A stretch of DNA of 14,300 nt from contig JAPLGY010000357.1 of NCBI GenBank assembly GCA_026389955.1, positions 1-14,300 of the forward strand, written 5' to 3'. The stretch comes from Caldilinea sp. (GTDB lineage Bacteria > Chloroflexota > Anaerolineae > Caldilineales > Caldilineaceae). The notes beneath the pieces are model-generated. The model did no database searches. It saw only the letters and a list, made by a program, of their open reading frames with translations, and had not been told where the DNA came from. This document shows positions 1 through 6,012 of this stretch, piece after piece. Every line of letters starts with the position of its first letter. Position 1 is the stretch's first letter. Made by a program: the position numbers and the translations under genes.

Positions 1-13
1 TCACTGAAACTAC

Positions 14-42
14 TTGTCTGTTGGCCTCTTTTGGGGTACACT
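14..42 (+). promoter_or_regulatory. Possible sigma-70-type promoter upstream of the GNAT gene
   Basis: A TTGTCT box at 14-19 is followed after 17 bases by TACACT at 37-42. Each box keeps four of six bases of the housekeeping consensus and the spacing is ideal. Transcription would start near 49, so a start codon at 31 would lie upstream of the message. This supports a downstream start (103 or 118) for the first gene. It is the only promoter-like pair I saw ahead of the four-gene plus-strand run, but the left edge hides any upstream gene. Confidence 0.35.
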
Positions 43-117
43 GGAATGCAGTATTGTAGTGGTGAATGGTTCGGAAAAGGTTGCGGTTCACCGCTCTCTA
101 GGGTGAGGTTTGCACAC

Positions 118-1233
118 TTGGCGATTCGCCCATTTCGACTTGACGACATCTACCTGCTTTATCGTCTCAGCCCGCGGGCAACCTGTCTGCTCGACGACCA
201 GGCATTTCTTTCTTTACGTTCGAGCTGGGTGGCTGCTCTGCTCTCGCTCCTGCCGGGGGGAAAGCAGCAAAGCGCCACCTATGTGCTGAGGCAGGCTGGG
301 CATGGGCTGGTGCATGAAGGGTTTGTGCAGCTCGGGCGTTCTCCCTCGCCCCGCGCAGGCAAGTTGCTCTGCCTGGGCCCGAGCCTGGACGACCCTTCCG
401 GCCACCCGGCGATCTGGAACAAGCTGCTCGCCTACTGCGTTCATCAGGCGGCAGCCTGTGGTTTTGACCGCCTCTACGCCGACGTGCCGGACCAGCCTTT
501 GCTGCTTCAGACGCTGGCAACAGTCGGTTTTGAGCCCTTCGTACACCAGACCGTCTGGCGCCATCCTGCTCGGGCAGGGACAACTTCTGGCGAGGCACTC
601 TCTGTGCAGCCTTGCCGTCCGGTCGACTGCTGGGATCTCTGGCAGCTTTACCGGGAGTCGACCCCGGGGCTAGTGCGCCAGGCCGAGGGGGTAGGTGAGG
701 AGTGCGGGCCGGGGGAGCGTTTTGTTCAGAACTTGGGCCTTGCCACGGGTGAGGTGTACCTGATGCGTTCCGCCGGGACGCTGACAGGGGCCTTTCACCT
801 GCTGGAAGGGTCCCACGGAAGCTGGCTGCGGGTCTGGACAGCCTGGTGTCAGCCAGAAAGCCGCCCGCTGCGCAGGTTGTTTGAACAGATCCTGGCAGTC
901 GCCCAGACAAGCGCAGCCCCGCTTTATTTTGCGTCCAGCAGCTACCAGGGAGGAGTGGGTATTTTGTTGGAAGAGCTCGGGTTTGTGCCGCTGGTCGATC
1001 GGGTTCGCCTGGTGAAACCGTTGGTCAGGTGGGTGCGCCACCGCACAGCCCTCTTCAGACCCGCAGCAGAGACGGCCAACGAAATTGTGCCGTCGCTCGC
1101 CGTGCCCGCCGCAGAGAGCTGTCCGTTTTCCGCTTCATCTTGGCTGGCTAACCTTGGCCACCCATCTTTGTCGATTCAGGAAGCGTTGTGTGAGAAACCA
1201 AGTCGCAGTACATCGGTCGCAGCCCCCCTATGA
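118..1233 (+). CDS. GNAT-like acetyltransferase-fold protein with two tandem modules
   Basis: The product is about 371 residues and looks like two GNAT-type modules in tandem. The N-terminus (MAIRPFRLDD) is a classic GNAT opening strand and helix. Residues about 97-148 (AIWNKLLAY, then LYADVP, then TVGFEPF) match the later GNAT helix-strand-GF pattern. Residues about 161-305 repeat it, ending in LLEELGFVPL. Neither half shows a clean Q/RxxGxG/A acetyl-CoA loop, so catalysis is uncertain and one or both halves may be degenerate. I chose TTG at 118 because GAGG at 105-108 sits nine bases ahead and the resulting N-terminus fits the family. GTG at 103 and TTG at 31 are in-frame alternatives. The substrate is unknown. 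It lies 28 bases upstream of the AAA/R3H gene and is probably co-transcribed with it. Confidence 0.7.
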   Translation: MAIRPFRLDDIYLLYRLSPRATCLLDDQAFLSLRSSWVAALLSLLPGGKQQSATYVLRQAGHGLVHEGFVQLGRSPSPRAGKLLCLGPSLDDPSGHPAIWNKLLAYCVHQAAACGFDRLYADVPDQPLLLQTLATVGFEPFVHQTVWRHPARAGTTSGEALSVQPCRPVDCWDLWQLYRESTPGLVRQAEGVGEECGPGERFVQNLGLATGEVYLMRSAGTLTGAFHLLEGSHGSWLRVWTAWCQPESRPLRRLFEQILAVAQTSAAPLYFASSSYQGGVGILLEELGFVPLVDRVRLVKPLVRWVRHRTALFRPAAETANEIVPSLAVPAAESCPFSASSWLANLGHPSLSIQEALCEKPSRSTSVAAPL

Positions 1234-1261
1234 TGAATCTTCTGCACGTCAACAACTTCAT

Positions 1262-2860
1262 ATGAACACACTGCAAATTACAGATGATCTAGACCTGCTG
1301 CTGGCTGTCCTGCCCGAACGCATCCGCAGCGCGCTGGAGCAGTCGGAACGCAAAGGCAGCTTGATTGAAATTGTTCTGGATCTGGGACGCTTGCCCGAGG
1401 CACGATTTGTCGACAGCGAGCTGGTGCTCAACGAACAGGAAGTGACACAGCAGGATCTGCAGGGGGTGGTCGCCCAGGTCGGCGATTTTGGGGCCGACAA
1501 TCGAGCAGGGATCGAACGGACGCTGCATCGCATCTCCGCCATCCGCAACCGCAAGGGAGAGGTCGTCGGGCTGACCTGCCGGGTCGGGCGGGCTGTCTAC
1601 GGTGCAATCGAGATCATCCAGGACATTGTCGACGGCGATCGCAGCATCTTGTTGCTGGGACGGCCTGGGGTCGGCAAGACCACGCTGCTGCGCGAGGCTG
1701 CACGCCTGCGCAGCGCAGTCAAACGAGTGGTCATCGTCGATACCAGCAACGAAATCGCCGGAGACGGCGATATCCCCCATCCAGCCATTGGCCGCTCCCG
1801 GCGGATGCAAGTTCCCAATCCGTCGCTGCAACACGAACTGATGATCGAGGCGGTCGAGAACCACATGCCCGAAGTGATCGTGATCGACGAGATCGGGCGT
1901 GAGCTGGAGGCGATCGCGGCGCGCACCATCGCCGAGCGGGGGGTGCAGCTGATCGGCACGGCCCACGGCAACAGCCTGGAAAATCTTTTGATGAACCCGA
2001 CGCTCAGCGATCTGGTGGGAGGCATCGAGTCAGTCACCCTCTCCGACGAGGAGGCACGGCGGCGTGGAACGCAAAAAAGTGTGCTCGAGCGGCGAGCCCC
2101 CCCGACCTTTGATGTCCTGATCGAGATCAAGGATCGCCAGCATGTGGTGGTCCACCACGATGTCGCTGAGGCGGTCGACTCCCTCCTGCGGGGCCGTGAG
2201 TTGGTCCCCGAAGAACGCTTTGTCGACGAACAGGGAAAAATTCAGATTCGCCGCAGTGAAACGCCCCCTGCCCACAGCGATTTCTCCGGACGGAGCCGAC
2301 GCAGACACGAAGCGAGCAGGCCACTGGCCAGCGAGAGCAACGGGCAGCTGCACCTGAGCCCGCCCGCCAGCGATCCCGAACCCGCAGAGCCAGCCCGGCG
2401 TGGCCCGGTGCGCATCTACCCCTATGGCGTGGGCCAAAACCGCCTGCGTGCAGCGGCCACCACGCTCAACGTGCCCATCCAACTCGTCGACACCCTGAAC
2501 GCAGCCGACGCTGTGATGACGCTCAAAAACTACTACCGCCAACAGCCAGCACCGATCCAAGACGCCGAACGACGCGGCATTCCAGTCTATATTTTGCGCA
2601 GCAACACCGGCGCACAGATGGAACAGGTGCTGGTCGACCTCTTCCATCTCTCGGTCGCCCCGATCGACGCCTTGGATGAGGCCATGCGCGAGACCCAGGA
2701 GGCGATCCAGCGGGTGCTCAACGGAGCCTCCGACGTCATTTTGAGCCCGCAGTCGGCGATGATTCGCGGCCAGCAACATCAGCTGGCGCGTGCAGCCAAC
2801 CTGATCAGCCACAGCCATGGCCGCGACCCCTACCGCCGGGTACGCATTTTTCGCCGCTAG
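1262..2860 (+). CDS. AAA ATPase with C-terminal R3H domain (Ycf45/SpoIIIAA-like nucleic-acid-binding protein)
   Basis: The product is 532 residues. Residues about 100-280 form a P-loop ATPase with Walker A GRPGVGKTT at 133-141 and Walker B VIVIDEIG at 205-212, related to SpoIIIAA and the plastid/cyanobacterial Ycf45 family. A charged, Pro/Ser-rich linker covers about 331-380. The C-terminus (about 475-532) is an R3H domain with its RxxxH signature (R502, H506), which binds single-stranded nucleic acid. The exact cellular role of the family is not settled. ATG at 1262 gives the conserved-looking opening ITDDLDLLL but lacks a clear Shine-Dalgarno. An in-frame GTG at 1190 has AGGAAG at 1178-1183 and would add 24 residues overlapping the GNAT gene. 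The gene lies 21 bases before tmk. Confidence 0.9.
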   Translation: MNTLQITDDLDLLLAVLPERIRSALEQSERKGSLIEIVLDLGRLPEARFVDSELVLNEQEVTQQDLQGVVAQVGDFGADNRAGIERTLHRISAIRNRKGEVVGLTCRVGRAVYGAIEIIQDIVDGDRSILLLGRPGVGKTTLLREAARLRSAVKRVVIVDTSNEIAGDGDIPHPAIGRSRRMQVPNPSLQHELMIEAVENHMPEVIVIDEIGRELEAIAARTIAERGVQLIGTAHGNSLENLLMNPTLSDLVGGIESVTLSDEEARRRGTQKSVLERRAPPTFDVLIEIKDRQHVVVHHDVAEAVDSLLRGRELVPEERFVDEQGKIQIRRSETPPAHSDFSGRSRRRHEASRPLASESNGQLHLSPPASDPEPAEPARRGPVRIYPYGVGQNRLRAAATTLNVPIQLVDTLNAADAVMTLKNYYRQQPAPIQDAERRGIPVYILRSNTGAQMEQVLVDLFHLSVAPIDALDEAMRETQEAIQRVLNGASDVILSPQSAMIRGQQHQLARAANLISHSHGRDPYRRVRIFRR

Positions 2861-2881
2861 TTTGACGACAAGGATCCTACT

Positions 2882-3559
2882 GTGAGCCTGTTGATCACGT
2901 TCGAGGGGCCAGAAGGCAGCGGAAAGACGACCCAGATCCGGCTGCTGGGCGCAGCCCTCGCCGACCGCGGCGAGGCTGTCCTGCTGACCCGAGAACCAGG
3001 CGGAACCCCGCTCGGAGATGCAATCCGGGGCCTGTTGCTGAACCCAGCCTTCACCACAATGAGCCCGCGGGCCGAAACCTTGCTCTTTCAGGCCGCGCGC
3101 GCCCAGCTGATCGACACGGTCGTGCGACCTGCCCTGGCCGCCGGCCAGGTTGTGCTGTGTGACCGCTACACAGACAGCACTCTCGCCTATCAAGGGTACG
3201 GGCACGGCCAGCTGCTGACCGCTTTGCGTCAGCTGGGCGACTATGCGACGGGCGGGCTGCTGCCCGCACTGACCCTCTATCTGGACATCGACGTCCACAT
3301 CGGCCTGGAACGCAAACGAACCGGTGCCGCAGAGGAATGGAATCGGATGGAAAACCAGGCTGCAGCCTTCCATCAGCGGGTGCGCCAAGGGTATCTGGCC
3401 TTGGCAGCGGCAAACCCTGAAAGGTGGTGCCTGCTCGACGCTGGCCAGCCTGTGGAGGTCTTGCACAGCCTGGTTCTGGACCGGGTGGCAGCGCTGTTGG
3501 CAGAGCGACGCCCCTCCCCGGCAGGGCAGGAAACAGCAGGGCAGGAAACAACGGTGTAA
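2882..3559 (+). CDS. tmk: Thymidylate kinase (dTMP kinase)
   Basis: The product phosphorylates dTMP to dTDP using ATP in the cytoplasm, an essential step of dTTP synthesis. The 225 residues carry the P-loop FEGPEGSGKTTQ (about 7-18), the TREPGGTPLGDAIR substrate segment (36-49), the catalytic DRY of VVLCDRYTDSTLAYQGYG (D94, R95), and a LID-like RKRTGAAEEWNRME (144-157). The GTG start at 2882 is set by AAGGA at 2870-2874, seven bases away. The body matches the usual family length of roughly 205-215 residues. The extra C-terminal tail PSPAGQETAGQETTV includes a perfect 15-bp tandem duplication. The gene follows the R3H gene and precedes the cyclic-di-AMP receptor gene, an order known in part from other bacteria. 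Confidence 0.97.
   Translation: MSLLITFEGPEGSGKTTQIRLLGAALADRGEAVLLTREPGGTPLGDAIRGLLLNPAFTTMSPRAETLLFQAARAQLIDTVVRPALAAGQVVLCDRYTDSTLAYQGYGHGQLLTALRQLGDYATGGLLPALTLYLDIDVHIGLERKRTGAAEEWNRMENQAAAFHQRVRQGYLALAAANPERWCLLDAGQPVEVLHSLVLDRVAALLAERRPSPAGQETAGQETTV
3521..3550 (+). repeat. Perfect 15-bp tandem duplication in the 3' end of tmk
   Basis: GCAGGGCAGGAAACA occurs twice head to tail (3521-3535 and 3536-3550). It encodes AGQET twice at residues 214-223, past the conserved kinase fold. The unit is a multiple of three, so copy-number change would keep the frame. Confidence 0.95.
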
Positions 3560-3594
3560 GCGCAGATGGATCTTTTGAAAAGGAGCGACCCACG

Positions 3595-3924
3595 ATGAAA
3601 CTGGTAATGGCCATTATCAACAGCGACGATACCCGCAACGTGCTCGACCGGCTGGCCCGGCGGGGATTTTCAGCGACTGTGACCAGCACAACAGGAGGGT
3701 TTTTGCGTGTCGGCAACACCACAATTTTTTGTGGGGTCGACGACGACAAGGTGGAGGATGTGCTGGGGATCTTTCGCGAAAGCTGCCCAAGCCGCATCCA
3801 GTATGTGACACCGCTGCCACCCGTCATGGAGCCAGGCGAGGTCCATATCCCAACACCGGTCGAAAAACATATGGGGGGCGCAACAATCTTTGTCCTGGAA
3901 GTGGCTCGCTTCGAAAAGATCTAG
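3595..3924 (+). CDS. darA: PII-like cyclic-di-AMP receptor (DarA/PstA family)
   Basis: The 109-residue product matches the DarA/PstA family (formerly DUF970) end to end, with the central TTGGFLRVGNTT (32-43), a CGVDDDKV segment (46-53), and the C-terminal PTPVEKHMGGATIFVLEV. Family members form trimers with a PII-like fold that bind cyclic-di-AMP; their downstream partner is largely unknown. Relative to the Staphylococcus aureus protein as I recall it, residues at positions 24 and 26 are G and S rather than N and R, so affinity could differ. ATG at 3595 is preceded by AAAAGGAG at 3577-3584. The gene sits 35 bases behind tmk, as in Bacillus subtilis. No diadenylate cyclase lies in the window, so cyclic-di-AMP production in this organism is inferred. 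Confidence 0.93.
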   Translation: MKLVMAIINSDDTRNVLDRLARRGFSATVTSTTGGFLRVGNTTIFCGVDDDKVEDVLGIFRESCPSRIQYVTPLPPVMEPGEVHIPTPVEKHMGGATIFVLEVARFEKI

Positions 3925-3931
3925 CTGGCCC

Positions 3932-3946
3932 TTCGGGCGCCCCGAA
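3932..3946. terminator. Hairpin between convergent darA and FmdB genes
   Basis: TTCGGG (3932-3937) and CCCGAA (3941-3946) form a perfect 6-bp stem with a three-base CGC loop. It lies in the 36-bp gap between the two convergent stop codons, so it could end transcription in either direction. There is no clean T-run on the plus side, so it would be a weak intrinsic terminator; on the minus side no T-run follows either. Confidence 0.45.
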
Positions 3947-3960
3947 ACTCCTTGGTTCGT

Positions 3961-4359
3961 CTAAAAAGAGAGCCCTGCTTCACTGCCGCCCGCAGCCTCT
4001 ACGCTTTCCGGCATAGACTGTTCGATCGATTCGGGGCTCTCTCCTCGTTCGAGACGGTCGACCATCTCGTTCATTTCGGCATCGAGTGGCTCGCCCATTT
4101 CGTCGCTCATCTTCCGCATAAAACCGGCCAGCGCGCGCGGATCTTCGTTCTCCAGCCCCGCCATGAACGACGGGTCCGCCAGATGGTCCAGGCGGCTCTC
4201 CTCAGATTTGAGCACAGCTACCCGGCTGACCAGCCGACGCAGCTGGCTCCCTCCACACAACGGGCAGTGAGCGGCTGCATCACTTGCAGCTGCCATGCTC
4301 CGGAAGAAAATGTTGACCCGTTTTCGACAGTCCAGACAGCTGTATTCGTAGATCGGCAT
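3961..4359 (-). CDS. FmdB-family zinc ribbon protein
   Basis: The product is 132 residues. The start MPIYEYSCLDC is diagnostic of the FmdB/CxxC_CxxC_SSSS zinc ribbon family. Cysteine pairs C8/C11 and C32/C35 would bind one zinc ion. The remainder is a longer, acidic, Met-rich helical tail (about 60-132) than in the shortest members. Members are called putative regulatory proteins from an early link with formamidase, but their function is unproven. The start is set by an AAGGGGGGGGG tract just upstream on this strand. The gene is convergent with darA and divergent from gmk, whose promoter region it shares. It is monocistronic. Confidence 0.85.
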   Translation of the reverse strand: MPIYEYSCLDCRKRVNIFFRSMAAASDAAAHCPLCGGSQLRRLVSRVAVLKSEESRLDHLADPSFMAGLENEDPRALAGFMRKMSDEMGEPLDAEMNEMVDRLERGESPESIEQSMPESVEAAGGSEAGLSF

Positions 4360-4360
4360 G

Positions 4361-4373
4361 CCCCCCCCCTTGT
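4361..4373 (-). promoter_or_regulatory. Ribosome binding site made of a nine-G tract (FmdB gene)
   Basis: On the minus strand AACAA is followed by nine G residues, one C and then the ATG (nine C residues at 4361-4369 on the plus strand). The G-run provides the Shine-Dalgarno-like match. A homopolymer of this length is prone to slippage, which would alter spacing to the start codon. Confidence 0.6.
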
Positions 4374-4399
4374 TGGCTCTCTCTCTTTTCACGTATACT
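4370..4399 (+). promoter_or_regulatory. Possible gmk promoter
   Basis: TTGTTG (4370-4375) and TATACT (4394-4399) are 18 bases apart and point towards gmk, giving a leader of roughly 95 bases. The -10 box is good and the -35 box is weak. It overlaps the region where the divergent FmdB transcript would start its coding leader. Confidence 0.35.
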
Positions 4400-4422
4400 G
4401 GCAGAGTAAAGAAATTGCAAGG

Positions 4423-4452
4423 ATTATACGCACAAAGCGCAGATCCCTTCAA
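4423..4452 (-). promoter_or_regulatory. Probable promoter of the FmdB gene
   Basis: Read on the minus strand, TTGAAG (4447-4452) and a perfect TATAAT (4423-4428) are separated by 18 bases. A second, weaker minus-strand pair lies just downstream: TTGCAA (4415-4420), 17 bases, then TATACG (4392-4397). Both drive towards the FmdB gene. The boxes interleave with the plus-strand gmk promoter candidate, so the two directions may interfere. Confidence 0.5.
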
Positions 4453-4500
4453 ACTGATCGACTGTGCGGCGAGACTCGTCCAGTTCCAAGGAAGGCAACG

Positions 4501-5154
4501 ATGAACAGCGCAATCCATGAACCAGACCAGGAAGTTGAGCAGCTGTATGCCAGTCTCAACGCGCCGCGGCCTGTGCTGGTGGTGCTTTCGGGCCCCAGCG
4601 GGGTCGGGAAAGACTCGATCATCTGTGGGCTGAAAAAGAGCAATTATCCCTTTCATTTTGTCGTCACAGCGACAACCCGCCCCAGACGCCCAGCAGAGGT
4701 CGACGGCGTCGACTACTATTTTGTTTCGGTCGGCGAATTTGCCGAGATGATCGAAAACGAAGAGCTGCTCGAGTACGCGGTCGTCTACGGAGACTACAAA
4801 GGCATCCCCAAAAAGCATGTGCGCGAAGCGCTGTTGAGCGGGCAGGATGTGGTGATGCGGATCGACGTGCAAGGGGCAGCGACCATCCGCGCCCTGGTTC
4901 CCAGTGCCGTGACCATCTTTCTCACAGCCGAAAGCGAAGAAAAGCTGGTCCGCCGTCTGCTGCAACGTAAAACAGAGGAGGCCGACCAACTCAAAATGCG
5001 CGTGGTCACAGCCCGGCGCGAGCTGCGCCGCTTCACCGAATTTGATTACATCGTCATCAACCGCGAAGAGCAGCTGGAGACGGCTGTCCAGGAGGTGCTC
5101 AGCATCATCCGGGCAGAAAAAAGTCGCGTAGACTGGGTACCGGTGGCGCTATGA
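4501..5154 (+). CDS. gmk: Guanylate kinase (GMP kinase), YKGIP subclass
   Basis: The product converts GMP and ATP to GDP and ADP. The 217 residues carry the P-loop SGPSGVGKDS (30-39), the GMP-binding TTRPRRPAEVDGVDYYF (58-74), VVYGDYKGIPK (94-104), and the DVQGAATIR segment (122-130). Two features differ from the E. coli/yeast type. Asp38 stands where the P-loop usually has Ser/Thr/Gly. YKGIP replaces the YYGTS/YYGST whose second Tyr and Ser contact GMP in yeast. From memory, the same YKGIP and RxDxQGAAT pattern occurs in other Chloroflexota and in plant organellar GMP kinases, so this looks like a subclass and not decay. The start is set by AAGGAAGG at 4488-4495. The stop overlaps the rhomboid start. 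Confidence 0.93.
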   Translation: MNSAIHEPDQEVEQLYASLNAPRPVLVVLSGPSGVGKDSIICGLKKSNYPFHFVVTATTRPRRPAEVDGVDYYFVSVGEFAEMIENEELLEYAVVYGDYKGIPKKHVREALLSGQDVVMRIDVQGAATIRALVPSAVTIFLTAESEEKLVRRLLQRKTEEADQLKMRVVTARRELRRFTEFDYIVINREEQLETAVQEVLSIIRAEKSRVDWVPVAL

Positions 5155-5939
5155 ACCTTCCGCCAGAGTCACCCGAGGAAGTGCCACAATTTTACATTCG
5201 TCTGAGCCGCCCCCTCGTCACGCGCGGGCTGTTGGGTATCCTTCTGGCCCTCTTTGTCGTCTCCGTGCTGCTCAGCCTCTGGCTCTTTGGATCCTGGACC
5301 TCGCTCACGAGCACCGATCTCCGTGTGCTGATCTTGCTGGGGGCCAAGGTCGACGAGTTGGTCGCTGCGGGCGAGCTCTGGCGGCTTTTGACCGCCGTCT
5401 TTCTCCACAGCGGCGTCATGCACCTGCTCTTCAACCTGTACGCGCTCTACACGCTGGGACCGCTGTTGGAAGGGTACATCGGGCACCTGCGCTTCTTGGC
5501 CGTCTTTGTGGTCAGCGGCCTGTACGGCAGCCTGCTCAGCTATGCGTTCTCTGGTTCGATCTCCGTCGGCGCCTCCGGGGCGATCTTTGGACTGCTCGGC
5601 GCCACTACAGTTTTCTTTCTGCGCTATCGCCATCATTTCGGCGGCCAGGGCCGGGCAATTTTGCAAAACATGCTTTTGGTGTTGGCCCTCAACCTGTTGA
5701 TCGGGTTCAGCGCCAGCTTTATCGATAACTGGGGACACATCGGGGGGCTGATCGGGGGGGGATTGGGGATGGCTGGGATCTTGCCGCAGTATCGTCCGCC
5801 GGCCGGGCTGGCTGACCGCCCCGTGCCGCTGGAGATCGCCGACCGCCGGCTGGCCGAGCTTGGCTGGGTAGGGGTCTGCCTCTTTTTGTTCTGGGTGGGC
5901 GTCGGCTGGGTCACAAGCGTCCGGTCCCCCCTGCTCTGA
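5151..5939 (+). CDS. Rhomboid-family intramembrane serine protease
   Basis: This is a 262-residue multi-pass membrane protein. After a short soluble N-terminus it has hydrophobic segments at about 27-47, 80-105, 112-133, 138-158, 169-190, 196-211 and 238-255. The catalytic dyad is visible: S142 in GASGAIFGLLG and H196 in DNWGHIGGLIGG. The conserved HxxxN (H91, N95) in FLHSGVMHLLFN and the WRLLT motif are also present. It should cleave membrane-anchored substrates within the bilayer; the substrates cannot be told from sequence. Its ATG overlaps the gmk stop codon by four bases, implying translational coupling, although no functional link with GMP kinase is known. Confidence 0.93.
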   Translation: MNLPPESPEEVPQFYIRLSRPLVTRGLLGILLALFVVSVLLSLWLFGSWTSLTSTDLRVLILLGAKVDELVAAGELWRLLTAVFLHSGVMHLLFNLYALYTLGPLLEGYIGHLRFLAVFVVSGLYGSLLSYAFSGSISVGASGAIFGLLGATTVFFLRYRHHFGGQGRAILQNMLLVLALNLLIGFSASFIDNWGHIGGLIGGGLGMAGILPQYRPPAGLADRPVPLEIADRRLAELGWVGVCLFLFWVGVGWVTSVRSPLL

Positions 5940-5958
5940 AAAAAAGCGACCTCTGCGA

Positions 5959-5997
5959 TGGGCACAACTACTGGGCACAACTACTGGGCACAACTAC
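5959..5997 (+). repeat. Three perfect 13-bp tandem repeats upstream of malQ
   Basis: TGGGCACAACTAC is repeated three times without a mismatch (5959-5971, 5972-5984, 5985-5997). The array fills most of the 73-bp gap between the rhomboid stop and malQ, and its third copy abuts the malQ ribosome binding site AAGGAG (5998-6003). It could be a regulator-binding array or a slippage-prone repeat in the leader. No -10/-35 pair was seen around it. Confidence 0.97.
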
Positions 5998-6012
5998 AAG
6001 GAGACTGAACAG

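Noticed and set aside
2030..3466. Minus-strand frame of 478 codons opposite the R3H gene and tmk
   Set aside because: The plus-strand genes carry Walker, R3H and kinase motifs in this interval; the antisense product has none.
4360..4500. Possible small RNA or riboswitch in the gmk leader
   Set aside because: No strong stem or known riboswitch core was seen; the stretch is explained by divergent promoters and a ribosome binding site.
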